Origin: Oehlia diaphana
Taxonomy: Eukaryota > Glomeromycota > Glomeromycetes > Glomerales > Glomeraceae
Direction: 5' to 3'
DNA length: 64,000 nt
Assembly (NCBI GenBank): GCA_003833135.1
Contig: QZLH01000189.1
Span: forward strand, 69,136-133,135
This document shows positions 48,463 to 61,629 of the stretch, in pieces (position 1 is the stretch's first letter; every line of letters begins with the position of its first letter). Both the position numbers and the translations under genes were made by a program. Below the pieces are notes generated by a model. The model made no database searches. It saw nothing but the letters and a program-made list of their open reading frames with translations, and had not been told where the DNA came from.

Positions 48463-50064
48463 TTTAATATATATTACGTAATTTGATTTATTAGTTTTTA
48501 TATTTATTTATTTATATTTTAATAGGATCTATTTTTATTTTATTTTATTTTTCTTTATTTTTATTTTTTTAATGTTAGAAATAAAAATTACGTATAAAAC
48601 ACATTAGTATAATAAATGTCTATTTCAATGAACATCGTTACACGTTTACACGTTACTTACTTTTAATCGTGAACTAATGCGTGTTGCCGATCCTTTCTTA
48701 TTATTATGAGGCATTTCCTTCTTCTCTCTCACGTTGGTAATGTTTGTTCATTGATATACCAATAAACAAAAATATACAGCTTAAAATTCATTATTTCACG
48801 TTAATCACACATATGATCCATTTCATTTTTCAATTCACCAAAAAAACATAAGGTAAAATTTCAAATATATATATATATTTTTTTTTTTGTTAGGGAAAAA
48901 ATGATGTCAGTTTTTATTGCCATTTCAGTGACTAAATTAATGATAAATAAAGTCACCTGCATCTGAAACAATTTTTTTTTTAATGATAATTATTTTTCCT
49001 TTTTTTATAACTAACTAGTTTTTTTAAAAAAAAATTTATATGGTGATTTATACAAGGTAAAAGGTTTCGAATTTTTTCGAATGATTCTTGTGCAATCATT
49101 ACGATTAGAACTTTTACAAATATTACAAGTTTTTGATATTAATGAATATAATGACTTTTATTTATTGTATGATGAAATAAGTATGAAACATTGGAAGTAC
49201 TTTTTTTTGCTGTATCTTCTAATAAAGGTTATAATAACACAACACATCAAAAATTTTTTTTAAAAAATTCTTTTTTAACCCATTACAATATTAAATATCA
49301 AATCCCGCGTTTATATTAAAGATTATCAGAAAATTTTTACCTAATCAGATTAAAAATTATTTGGTGAAATGGCGCAGTAAGTAATATAAGGATATATTTT
49401 AACATTTTAAATAATTACTTAAATAGTCTTATTTAAGACGCTAAAAAAAAGTAGTCCTTATTTTTTCTGCATATTCATGCGAAAAAAAATATGATTATGT
49501 TCAAATAAGAAAATTGAAAGAACCAATAGAAACTAGATTATAACGAAGTAATTAATTTTGATTATATAGACTGTTAAATTACCTAAATTAGCTGATCAAT
49601 CGCTAAATCAGGATTTATTTCTTCAATTTTCCAGTGTTGTCCTAACACTTTCCCAATAAAATTTCTAAATGTTCTTAACTACACCTTTTTAGTATTATCC
49701 ATAGTGACGGGTAACATAAGATGAGATTATGAGAAGGAAATGAGAGATAGTACGATACTACGATAATGAATAATAAATATTATTTTTGACGCACGAATTT
49801 TTATGAACTGTGAAACCAATAAAATCTATCAGTGTACATTCCTTTCCAATTCGCGACCTTCCTTACTCGTTGAAAAAAATATCTCCTGGTACTTCATCCC
49901 AAATTCAAAGTAATAATTGTCAAATATAAAATTTGTGTCACAATTAGTAAATGAATTGCTTTAAAAAGAAGAACAAAAGCTATTCTTTTTTGGTTTAGTC
50001 TATTATCGAACTAAACTTTTTTCAAATATATAATACTTGTATAACAAAAAACAAAAAAAAAAAG
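48463..50064. other. Intergenic, no gene recognised
   Basis: 1.6 kb of AT-rich sequence between SEC8 and the F-box gene. The 60-codon frame at 49081-49263 has no domain and is flanked by T-runs, so it is not called. Promoter elements of the F-box gene presumably lie in the last few hundred bases. Confidence 0.5.
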
Positions 50065-50418
50065 ATGCACTGCGAACTTCTTCCTGATTGCCTTAATAAT
50101 ATCTTTGAGTTTTTAGAGGATGATATAGGAACTTTATATACATGCTTATTAGTTAATCAACTATGGTGTAAACTTTCTGTTAGAATTTTATGGAGAAAGA
50201 ATATTTGGGATTTACGATATAATTACACTAAATCTTCAAAAGTTCTTGGTACTTTAATCTCTTGTCTTCCTAACGAATCAAGAGATCTTTTATACAAGAA
50301 TAAAATTTTTATTCCAACCCCAACCACAAAAGCTCCGTTATTTGATTACGTATCATTTTGTAAATTTATTTCAATTGATGAAATTATTATAATGATCGAA
50401 AATTATCAAGAAATATCT

Positions 50419-50454
<36 letters not shown>

Positions 50455-51618
50455 AACGATTATGACAACGATAACGATTGCAACGACAGCAACGACAGTA
50501 GCAATAGCAACAACAATAACAACAACAATAATAATAACAATAATGACAACATTAACAATGACGATAAGAAAGATTTAATTTTAATAGCACAGGAAATAAT
50601 TAAAATGTTTATGAAAAAAATTCCTTCATTAAAAAAATTAAATTATTATTTAAATCCTAATGAGATAAATCATGAAATACTTTTTATTGAATTTCCTGGA
50701 GCGAAAAATTGTTTAATGAATCTTTCAGAATTAGATTGTAATTCAGATATTCAATCCGAATTTTTTTATCAAATGTCAAAATTTTGTCATAATATTCAGT
50801 CATTAACTATAAAATTTGGAGAAAAGGTTTCGAACGGATTAAATGATTTAATTATATCACAAAAGAATTTAAAAAATGTATCATTGAAACAATCTCATCA
50901 TGATTGGACAGATATTATACCTTCATTAATAAAACATTCAAATACTATAACTAAATTACTTTTAAAAGGGAAAAATGATCATAAACCATTAACATTTATT
51001 ACAAATTTCATCAATTTAGAAGAACTTATCATAACATTTGATTATTTAAATGCCACATTAGAAGATTTTAAGGATGAATTAAGATATTTTAATTTTCAAA
51101 AATTACAAAATTTAAAATTTAGTTTCGGATGTCCAAGATCTGATATATTAATGGATTTTATAAAAATTAATGGAAAAAATTTAAATTATCTTTATATAAA
51201 TAGATATGATAATTTATTAAATATATCTATACCAAAATTATGTCCAAATCTCAAATTTTTATATACTATTTTTATTGATAAAGAATCTTTAATAGATATT
51301 TTAAATGGTTGTCAACTTTTGGAGTCTATTCAAGTGATGTGCGGTCGTCTACATATAAAAGAAAAAGATATGTTGGAAGCTATTGTTAAATATTCACCAA
51401 AATGTTTTCATGAATTAAGATTATATAATTATGCAAAATCTAATATATTATCTAAAGATTTAGATTCTTTCTTTATTAATTGGAGTAATCGTATTCCACA
51501 AAAATCTATTACTTTTAAATGTTTAAATGTTTTTGATGATTTAGAGAAAAGAAATATGAAAATAATTGAAAAATATAGAAAATTAGGTGTTATTAAAAAT
51601 GCTAAAACATATTTATAA
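50065..51618 (+). CDS. F-box protein with LRR-like C-terminal region
   Basis: Single exon, 517 residues. The N-terminus is an F-box (LLPDCLNNIFEFLEDD, TLYTCLLVNQLWCKLSVRIL, W), which would dock on Skp1 in an SCF ubiquitin ligase. Residues from about 118 to 167 form a low-complexity Asp then Asn tract encoded by GAC and AAC repeats. The rest carries irregular leucine-rich units (NLSELDC, LKNVSLKQS, NLEELIITFDY, LQNLKFSFG, LNYLYINRYD, CPNLKFLYTIF, LLESIQVMCG) of the kind that select substrates. Arbuscular mycorrhizal fungi carry very large F-box families of this form. Substrate unknown. The start follows an A-run at 50051-50064. Confidence 0.88.
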
Positions 51619-54600
51619 TGTTTATTACATAGAGATTACTACCATTCTTTTTTACAAATTATTATTATTATCCCATTTTATAAGTTTCTATTATTATTAT
51701 TAGCAAATCTCTTATAGAAGAGTAAAATATATGTCATTGTAAAAGAAAGTCATTGTGCTTTAGAAAAGTAATAAAATTTCTGTTATTTTATTTGGAAGAA
51801 CGTTTAGTACTTTTTAAAAATTTACTATAAGTCATTTGAATTCTCCATTTTACAAAACTTTTTCTTCGGTAACGCGAGAGATGTTATCTTTTCATATAAC
51901 TTTAACGGATAAGAATTCATCGACCATCTAAAATACGTTAAAATATCATTCGAAAGGGCGACTTTTTCAACTTATTGAGAGGTTAAAATATTGACCAAAT
52001 TTCGGAACTTACAAACTTTAATGTATGCTATTAATGATTAATAAATAAGAATAGATGGTACATATTAAAGAATCAGCACAAAGTGTATTACAAGTAAAAC
52101 AAGTTTAGAGTGAGCTTAACTTAATAAGCATATCCGATCACAAACGAGATTATGTCAAAATACTCAAGCAAAATAATATTAGACATCTTCCCATTCTTCA
52201 TTAGGGCATCAAAATCTAACTTCAAATAATAAGAGTAATATAACAATTAGAGGCTGTGCAATGAGTAGTGACATCTAAGTCACTACTTGTTTGGATTGGC
52301 TTTTTGACTATCTGATTTATTAGCTTAATACCAAATTGGTGTGTAATCAGTTTGGCGTTTCTATTATTTATTTATTCGTCCTTGTGCACTTTGGCATACG
52401 TGACGCTTGGATAATAACATAAGGTTCAAACGATATACAAATAAATTGTATTGTACCTAAAGGAAATAGATACATGGATAAATAAATGAGATATTTTACT
52501 CGTCAGTTACAGTATTTATTAATAAAAATCTGTAAAAAAAAAAGTAAAATTGTAATTATGATTTTACCATTCTGAAAATTTTTCTTGCTCAAACAGTAGG
52601 AGTACTTATCTTGCTTGGTATTTATTGTAACTGGAATATATATTTGTTGTTTTAATAAACAAATAAAGGTAGTAGTGGTGGTATGGCGTTACCATTATTA
52701 GTGGTTGCCATGTCAGTAATTTTGATAACACACACGTCATCTCAGGATACCGAATCATTATAATTTAATGGTTAAATTATAATGAGGGTGCCGCAAAATC
52801 TTCTCTTACATGGCAGGACCATGATAAGGATCCTCATACGCATACTTTATTAGAATTTGAGGAAAGTATGTTTAAGTGGGGTGGTTAGTATCTGATTGGC
52901 GGTCCCTAATAAGGGTGATGTTAAATCTCTTAATTCCTATTCGTTTTTTTTTGATAGATTATTTATGAATTTCCTTTTGCTAATTAATCGTTACAGTGAC
53001 CCGTGTTACTCATACATCATTTTGTAGGTATTTATTTTCTTAGATTTTGGTCAATTTGCGATAGTTGATCTGATCGGTTTACGATTAATCTTAGTTTGGA
53101 TTTTATCATTCGGTTAACCATTATTCGCCAAATACTTTCACTTTAAAAATTTCTCCTATATCTTATACATTTATGTAAGGTGATATTATGGCTCAATAAA
53201 GTTTTATGCGACAGATATTAACAAATAGATAAATAACAAATACTTAATGTTAAATGAAAATAAAATTTAGTAAATCTTATTTATAAGCTAATATTTTAGT
53301 GAATTCCAAATCTATCATTATAAATATAATAAAAATTAAAAATTCTCAGTGCCACTAAATTTAAGACATTAAGTAACTTATTTAAGAACATTAAATAAAT
53401 GGTGGTATAATCGGGGGGTAAACCAATTAAATGGTAACATTATATTTAACAACTATCATTTAAATAAAAAATTGCTTTCTTAGAACCTTTTCCCCTAAAA
53501 AATAAATCTTTTTTTAACCAAGTCCAATTATTGCTATTACCGCCACATTATGGCCGCTCTTGTTACGCTCAGGTAACCATTTTGACAAGTGGTTGTACAC
53601 CATAACCCAACTACCTTAGGGATAAGCATACATTTCAGGAGTGACTACATATATTATGTTATCCTTCACCACCATCTATATTCTCTATTATGACCATCAG
53701 ATCCTTTGCAAGCGGCAGTTTGATGGCAAATAGCGGATCAGGATAAAGCTGTAGACGAAGAGTCCAGCTTGCGCTAACGTCATATTGCTATAAAGCATCC
53801 TTGTTAGACGAAGAGTCCCAGCAGTTTGCTGAGTATCACTGGAGACTAAGTCCCAGCTTGCGCTGCTGTTCAGACATGATGTTAGATAAGTTGTAATATG
53901 TCGGAGCACACTTTTAAAAAGAAAAAAAAACCTTTTTTAAAAATTGATTGCATTGTGATATATCTTGTAGTGACCCGGTCATCTATTTACGACCCTTTAA
54001 AGCCATCAGCCCTCATAAACCTTCGCAGCCAAGGATTATGGCCAGTGAGTGATAGAATATTCTTTACCCACCTCTTTAAAAATTCCAGTAAATATATACT
54101 GAACATCTTTTGACTTCTAAGATTCGTTTTCCACTCAAAAAGATTCTTGTATGGAAACATTTTCTCCCAGTTAGGTCAGAGACAACGAAGAATGTGAAGA
54201 ATGTCCTAACAATGGAACAATTGACATCCTTTAGGGAATTGGTTCCTTGGGAGGCGATGCTTAGAAAATGATTGTCCCTCAGAAAACGTGTCGCTATACT
54301 GAAGGAGAGTCATCAAGTATTGGAAGTCAAGCCTCCAGTAGTACGATGGAGGTAGTCTCCTAAGAATATTATCTAAAGTATGGTCAAGAAAAACTGAGTA
54401 GTACTTCATCAATATCATGAGTGTTTTGACGACTGCAATGCCTACAAGGCCAAAACCTACATGGTACCATGATAACACATAAAGATACCAATGATAAGGC
54501 TACCTCAAACGCAAACACTGCTGGTTGCCGCTAAATAAATACGCCAAAGATCTGCCATACAGTACGTACCTTGAATTTGATGATGGCCCCCAAAAAGGTT

Positions 54601-54658
54601 AAAATATAATATATATTTTTAGAAAGAAAAGAGAAAGATAAGTTTATTTGGTTACTTT
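51619..54658. other. Intergenic, relic-rich
   Basis: No gene supported. Contains perfect hairpins at 52264-52287 (9-bp arms AGTAGTGAC) and 52756-52784 (13-bp arms). An imperfect repeat around 53752-53870 has three versions of a TAGACGAAGAGTCCAGCTTGCG-like unit. Two minus frames at 53697-53909 and 54206-54478 look like fragments of an old mobile element but match nothing nameable. Confidence 0.5.
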
Positions 54659-54808
54659 CCCAGCAAATAGTTTTTGTATAAATTTGTATCAAATGGGCTC
54701 ATACATATATAATTGGTTCTAGATTGGCTTAAATTTGGTATAAATTTGAGCTAATTTCGAGCCAATGAGCCCGTTTGGTATAAATTTGTACAAAAACTAT
54801 TTACTGGG
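54659..54808. mobile_element. 150-bp MITE with long terminal inverted repeats
   Basis: The left end CCCAGCAAATAGTTTTTGTA and the right end (reverse strand CCCAGTAAATAGTTTTTGTA) match as inverted repeats and continue imperfectly for about 44 bp (to ...GGGCTCAT), so nearly the whole element is a foldback. TTT flanks both ends, a possible short target duplication. No coding capacity. Superfamily not assigned. Confidence 0.7.
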
Positions 54809-55546
54809 TTTGCTGGAAATGATAAAAGTGAGGGATAGAAAGAGTAAAAGGGAAAAGAAGGCGTAAATAAATGAAAAAAGTTTTGGATGGAGAGGCCTTT
54901 TTATATGAGTTATCAGTTACAGTCTGAGTATAAAAAATTATAGTCAAAAAATTTCATAACCCGCAAAAGAGATGACGTTATATTGATCATGAGATCGAGT
55001 ATAAACGTAGTCAAAAAATTTCATGCATGATCATAGCCACGAATATCGTGTGTACGCGAAGCAATCGAAACTGAAAAATACTGTTAAAAGTATCACGTGA
55101 TTAAGTGTGCGTAGCAATGATACTTGCGTCGCGTCAGTAATTTTTTTATTTATATTTCTTTCAAGAACATTTTTTGCATAAAAATTGTTTATTGCATACT
55201 TATTCCATGACTTTTATATACAATCTGCAAGTCAATTGAGTCATCACAAACTTTTGTAACACATGATTCATTGCAATATCATCGATGATTACTATATGTG
55301 AAAAGTAATGCTTTGAAAATTCTTAAGGCATTATAAAGATGGGCTGATAATTTAGGCGGATCGTTGATTTGGCAACTTACAATGATAGATAATAAGATAA
55401 GATAGTGGCTAGATAAAACCATATAAATTGGCTTTAAAAAACTCTAAATTAATTCTAGAAAATAAATTCATAATTTATATTTATATTTATCTTACTTATA
55501 GGCATCGAAAAATTCTGCTGATATCGTAGATACAGTAGCTATAAGT
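54809..55546. other. Intergenic, with a second copy of a dispersed repeat
   Basis: No gene. 55276-55374 is a relative, in opposite orientation, of the element at 13520-13645. A TAGTCAAAAAATTTCAT motif is present at 54942-54958 and 55006-55023, about 65 bp apart. Confidence 0.5.
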
Positions 55547-56047
55547 GGTATCAGGACATTACGCCGAAGACACTTCGCCAAAGGGCCGAAGTTGCCGAAG
55601 GGACGTTTCACCTTTTACCGAAAGTACGTTTCACCGAAACCCCATTTCATCGAATTCCATTTCGCCGAAGCCATTTTACCAAATGGACATTTCGCCGAAT
55701 TATTCGGCGGAAAATTATTTATTCCTTATCGTTTTTATACTAAATAGTACATAAAGGAATCTTTTCTAGAATATTTTTTGGATTAGTTAGATGATTTTTA
55801 TTAAATTTATCTAGTTGTTTATAATATATTAATCTTTTTTTTATTTACTTTTTCGTGAATAAGTGTTTTCAGGAAAATAAAGTTATTAATTTATTTATTG
55901 CTTAACAATTAATATCAGTTGAATGTTAAAGTGATAATATCCTGGAAAAAAAGATCTCTAAAAATAATTTTATTGCGAGATTAATCGCTACCATTTTCGG
56001 TGAAATGGAATTCGGCGAAATGGGTTTCGGCGTAATGTACCGTAACC
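55547..56047. mobile_element. Non-autonomous DNA transposon with 9-bp target duplication (MULE-like)
   Basis: A 501-bp element is flanked on both sides by GCTATAAGT (55538-55546 and 56048-56056), a perfect 9-bp target duplication typical of Mutator-like elements. The ends are inverted: GGT...ACATTACGCCGAA at the left and TTCGGCGTAATGT...ACC at the right. Sub-terminally, motifs such as ATTTCGCCGAA and TTTCACCGAA recur many times, pointing inward from both ends. The middle is AT-rich with no transposase. A short open frame at its left end (55545-55754) is a by-product of the repeats. Confidence 0.75.
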
Positions 56048-58417
56048 GCTATAAGTTGGTTAATCAAGGAAATTTTTAGAAAGTTAACTTTGATAAAAAG
56101 GTTCAAAAAATAAAATCTAAAGGATAGTCAAAATCAATTACAAAATGCATTTAATATGAAAGTTGTCAATTAAAAGTTCTTAATGTTTTTCCATTGTAAT
56201 CATATTAAGTTGTTTATTATTAAATGGAATAAATATTAATTTATAATTATAAGGATTTTAAAAGAAAAAGTTTTCGTAAAAAAAAAAAATAATACAGATT
56301 TTCGTCCTTCATTATCAATTACCCTATAAACAGCACATATGTAATTATTTAAATAAAATTCATAATTCTCAAGGAATTGAATTGAAATCAACGTTCTTGA
56401 ATTCGTATTACGGTATGTGCCACTCGAAATGATTTTCTATTTGAATTGTTTGAATTGCTTTTTTATTGACGGTCAATAGCTCCTCCAAACCAGTTTAATT
56501 TATCATAATGCGTTGGTTTGTAGGGACAAATATCGAATATTTAGGCCTAAATTTTAATTTCGTTCGTGACGTTCGTGATGTAAAGACACAAGCTGTTCTG
56601 TCTTCAATAAACCTACAAACCTTCACATCTACACTGATCCTTCCACTTTTTATCCAATCCATTATGTCTACAATTGAAAAATTTTCAATTTATTCGTAAT
56701 TCTTCCGTAAATGTGTTGCTCTCTTTAGCTAATACTCAACTATGAAGATTAATGTGCGTTATGAAAGTAAGAAAATAATCATTTTGGAGTCACGTCGACC
56801 TGTATATAAAAAAATTGTTGAGAATTGAATCTCAAGAATCAAAACCTAAGTTTACAGTAGGTAAGGATTAGATTTTTTCTTTTAAACTTCTTTCATGGCC
56901 GGGTCGTCGTAAACATTAACTTTTCAAAGTATATTGACAAGTTTTCTCACAAAAATATAATGAGCTTACATTCTGATTATAATGATGAAATAGACATATC
57001 ACAGAAAATTTGTACTTAAATTTAAGAATCGTAAGAATCGTGGATTTATCTAGAGAGAAAAAAAAATTTTCCAATTACACAGAATTATTGACATAATGAC
57101 GTTAGTAAAAGTAAAAAGTCAGACTGAACTTGATAGACAAATACTTGGGATTATTTTAGTAGAACAAACTTCAATTTGAAAAAATTATTTTACAAAAAAA
57201 AAAAAAAAAAATACCGTACGGTCCATGGATTTTGTCAAATGATGTTCGTTTACGTGAAGAATCTACATTTGATAACTCGGGTTTACTCGATCAAGAAAAA
57301 ACTTAGTCTAGCAGTATCTATATTATCTCCTACCTATGGAGTGATTATAACAGAAAAGTTAATTTACGAATAAAAAAATCGAAGAAGCTATAAATCTTTC
57401 TACAAACAAATTAGTATCGTTATTTACCATAAAAATATATTCTTGTGATAACATTAACATATAGATCTTACATGGAGTATTTCTTAAGAGGCAAATTCCT
57501 ATTAGCATAGCAACAATTATTTGTTTAAACAAATTATCCAGATTCTTTTTTTATATTAGAAAAGTATGAACTGTATTTTACGGAGATTTATTATATGGAA
57601 TTGTACTATAAAGGAATTTGAGAGAGTGTTTAACACGAAAATTTTGATGTGAAAATCCTGAGTTTGATATAATTTTCAGTATCTACCCGTAGAAAGCCTT
57701 TATTTGAAAAATGAATTGTCTTGCAACAACTCTTTTATTATATTATAGAAGTATTGCCGCATATTTTTCAAACGAAGGAGAATTTAAAAATCAGTCATGT
57801 TACGTTACATTAGATAATTGGGGTATTGGAAATGCCAAAAGGGTTGAAAAAATAACGTGACATTGCGAAGTATATAACAATCAACAAACAAAATATAAAG
57901 AAGTAATATAATAAATATCTCCGTAATTGAACTTTTTTTTATAAAGGTTTTGAAAGGATAAAAAAGAAATAACAAATTGGTAAAAAATAACAATAATAGA
58001 TCTAATTATACTGGACAAAAATAGGTCCTAAAAAAAGACATCAGTAAAAGGATATCATGTATGGTAGCGAGTAGCGACGTCTCAGATCTGCCGAGTATTT
58101 GAGTAGCATAAAATAAAAATTCAATAAAGATTGTAACTTTATTGACATTTAGTAATATCATGATCGATGATCGATATAAAGTATGATATGGTATATATTT
58201 AATGAGATTTGTCTACTATTATTAGCTACGTTGATTCAAAATCATATATCAAATTTGTTATAAGGATGTTTGAAGAGCATTAATTTTTTATTTTCCAAAG
58301 CACATGCGCATTCTCATACTTTTATTATAAAAAAAAATACATGAAAATTTAGCAAATTTTTGTGTGCACCACGCTATGAAACTTATCCATAACTATCCTA
58401 ATGTAAAAAAACAACTA
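56048..58417. other. Intergenic, no intact gene
   Basis: AT-rich; a patch at 57215-57310 could once have been coding (a readable stretch with no stop for about 30 codons) but is isolated by stops and a poly-A run. Small frames at 56508-56699, 57176-57373 and 57805-57993 have no domain support. Confidence 0.45.
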
Positions 58418-59733
58418 TCATTTATCATTTATATTTTGACGTTTTGAGGGATCATTACTTTTGGCTTGTAATTGTAACATTCGAGCAATATACTCTAATA
58501 ATTCTTTTTCAAATTTCATGTTACCCTCAAAATTACAAATATATTCATCAGAAACATGAACTTCTGATAATCCAGACCAACGGAAAAATCGCCAACTCAT
58601 CCCAGTTGTAACTATTCCAAACATTATTTGTTCCTCTTGTCTATGCTTGCGTTTGTTTGATAATTGTTCTACTGCATTATGCAATTGCACAATAATCTGA
58701 GCTGCTCCTTGATCCATATTGTCCTCTTTTGCTTCACATAACATAAGTTTCATCGCATATTCTACTAATCCATTCTTATTTTGTTCTGTTTCCAGGTTTA
58801 ATTGTAATCGATTTCCCATGTATGATCTCACATGGCGAACTGCAGTTATCATGAAGAAATTAATGTACGCATGATTCATTGACTCATTGGTAACGACTAC
58901 TTTAGTGAATACATCAAGGTGTTCATTAAGATCTTTGAGAAAATTTTCTAGAACTTTTTCAGGAAATGGTTGATCTAATGCGGGAAGTTCTTTCAAGTTA
59001 AGAATTGGTAAATTTTCAAGAGTTTGATAATTCTTATTTAATACCTCTTTAAATACACTCTTGAGATCCAAAGTATTAGAAGATTTTTTATTTTTTTCTA
59101 TAATTTTTAGATTAAGCACACATTCTTTATTATCATTCTTAGTTTTAGATACTAAGACATTTAAACCATAAGCGTCCTTGATCTCCATTTTATCATGTAT
59201 AAAATAGATTTCTGTTTCCTCTGTTAAAAATTCTTTGAATATTTTTTTAGCAGCTTTTATCAACAAATAAAAAGAACCAGTAGTATGTGGTATTCCATAA
59301 CTCTCATTATTATTATGTGAATCGTACGTGAAAGTAACCCTAACTGTATTTGGTAGTACATAATTAATTAATTAAGTACTTTACTTTTTTTTTAAAATGA
59401 GAAAAAAAAAAAAAAATGAAATGAAACCTTTTACTTACTATATGTATCTGAGAGTGGATACCTAATAATCATTAATGTATCTGAATAATTTTTAATATCA
59501 AGAGTACTAAGATCAGTTTCTGGATCAATATCTTCATAATCTTCATTAAAAATTTCAATATGACGATTTCCAATATTTTTGAGAATTTCAGGATAATGTC
59601 TACGAAGAACATGTTTAAGATCATCTAAGTCCGAATAACTTTCATCATAATCCGAACAACCAACATATTCAAGATCATCTTTTCCAAATATTAACTTCTC
59701 ACGATTTGGTGTACCTTCAAAATGGATCCACAT
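58418..59733 (-). CDS. Crinkler-like protein with PD-(D/E)XK nuclease-type C-terminal region
   Basis: Two exons, 59733-59439 and 59343-58418, give 406 residues. The N-terminal 100 residues are acidic with a ubiquitin-like look (DDLKHVLRRHYPEILKNIG, NRHIEIFNEDYEDIDPETDL), reminiscent of Crinkler (CRN) headers. A middle section (HLDVFTKVVVTNESMNHAYI) follows. The C-terminal part has NGLVEYAMKLMLCEAKEDN followed by DQGAAQIIVQLHNAVEQ and IMFGIVTTGMSWRFFRWSG, the E.K...QG.AQ and 'IVT.G..W.F' signature common in PD-(D/E)XK-like domains of CRN-type proteins in arbuscular mycorrhizal fungi. Function could be intracellular nuclease, intergenomic conflict or secreted effector; no signal peptide is visible. 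Assignment is by motif memory only. Confidence 0.65.
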
Positions 59734-61629
59734 CTTTATAAGTTAGAAGTAGACTAGTTAGAAGAAAATTTGTGTGAGAACGTTAGTTAGACGAGAATTT
59801 TGATGAGAACGTTAGTTTGTTTAGACGTAGAGATGAGTGGAAATCAGAATCATATAACTCGGTTGTACAGATACCAATTTAGGTTAAATAACATATTTAC
59901 TACGCCATATAACGTAATTGTATATTAGTAATATGATATCAGAATTATACCGATATTAGACTGTATGAGATTAACTATGAAAATAATGAGGAAGTTACAG
60001 GAAACAAGACGAGAAAAATAATGAGTACATTGCGGATTACAAGCAATGTAGTAACATTGCTTTACATATAACTACTAAAACCTACTAAAGAAACGATGTT
60101 TCACATGATCACATCACATGATCTAGGACCTGACTCAAAAACGATGATTGGCTATTAACCATTTTGCAATGTTACATACAGTACTTATATTACCTAATAA
60201 TTATACGTATACGGTGGTTAATAATTATACGGTGATTGGTCAACGTATTTTACAATCAAAACTTAATTTTTATTTATTTTATGAACAAAAAATTTTTTTT
60301 CATGATTTTTATTGTCAAATAATAATTACTCATTCATACAATAATGACTAAATTGAATATATTCATTATAATTTCTATAAAAACTATTTCGGTTTAGATA
60401 TATTAGATATATTTTGGTATACTATAATAATTTTGATGATATTTGTGTAGTTGGGTAAAAGTGAAACGGTGGGAAACTGGGAAGATACTTTTTACATTAC
60501 CTACATTTACCTACATTTACCTACATTACCTACAATACCTACAATTATGGTAACTGGGAACTTTTTTACGCCTCTTCAGAAATCTTCTGACAATTCTGAA
60601 AACGGAAAAACATAGAAGTTGAATGAACAAATGTGATATGACGACATCACTATCCCCGAGGTGGTCATTACAAATTTGTGTTGTAATCATCATCAAATAA
60701 TCATCACGAAATTAGAATGAAACAATCTAAGCCTAAAAAGTATATATTAATTCTAATCAAAGCTTAAGATACTAGCCAAAATTATCAAAATTCGAAAATT
60801 TTGGTAATAATAAAGAAAGTCTCAAAAAGGTATAAACATGGTATCATGTTGTCATGGTTTGCATGGTTTGCATGATTGTCAATCATGCAAAAAAAATTGC
60901 TGATAAACTTTACGGTACGATTAAGCGAATTGTACTTTACTGTTTTTTTTAAAAAAAAAAACTCGTACTTCGTACAGTACATGCTGCTTTATACATAATG
61001 TACCATTTTTTTTAACTGTACAGTACAGACTACAGTACAGACTTAGGAGTATAAACAGTTTTAAAAAAAAAAAAATATCAAATTTTGTATTCCAATTTTA
61101 ATGGCCTTGAATGATATAAAGTAATATAAATGTAAAAAAAAAATCCCTTAATTATTTATAATATTTATAATCACTCCAAAAAAAAAAAAAAAAAAACTAA
61201 CAAGCTAATTTGTCAAATATTAACAGCTAACTTGACAATAGCCACAATTTTTTTAACCTTACAGTACATCACCTGACCTTGCAGCTCACTTTTAAAACAT
61301 GGAATTACAGGCAGAGAATTAAAAATTCGAATGTCGATTATAAACATTTTTGAGCGCAATTATGCAGTACAACCTCTTTATTTCTTGCGCCAACTTATCA
61401 GGATTATAAATATAGATGAAATTTACAGTAATACGGATAGTATTTGGTAATATATTCTGAGTTTAAACATAATTAATTAATTTTATAAAGTACTGTATTT
61501 TAAAAATAGTCTTACAAAAATAATAATTTAAGATTAAGAGATTGTTTATTAATTTTTGTTAATTTTACAAAAAACAATTATCGAAAAAAAAATAAAGAAA
61601 GTCCACAAAATTATGAAAAAAATTAATCA
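59734..61629. other. Intergenic with short tandem repeats and hairpins
   Basis: No gene. Holds a short tandem array of ACCTACATT-type units at 60497-60553, a perfect 11-bp hairpin (TTGCATGATTG, 1-nt loop) at 60868-60890, and a duplicated ACAGTACAGACT at about 61020-61041. The plus frame at 60148-60351 is low complexity. Confidence 0.5.

Noticed and set aside
49081..49263. 60-codon plus-strand frame as a small gene
   Set aside because: Hydrophobic low-complexity sequence flanked by T-runs with no splice sites or motif.
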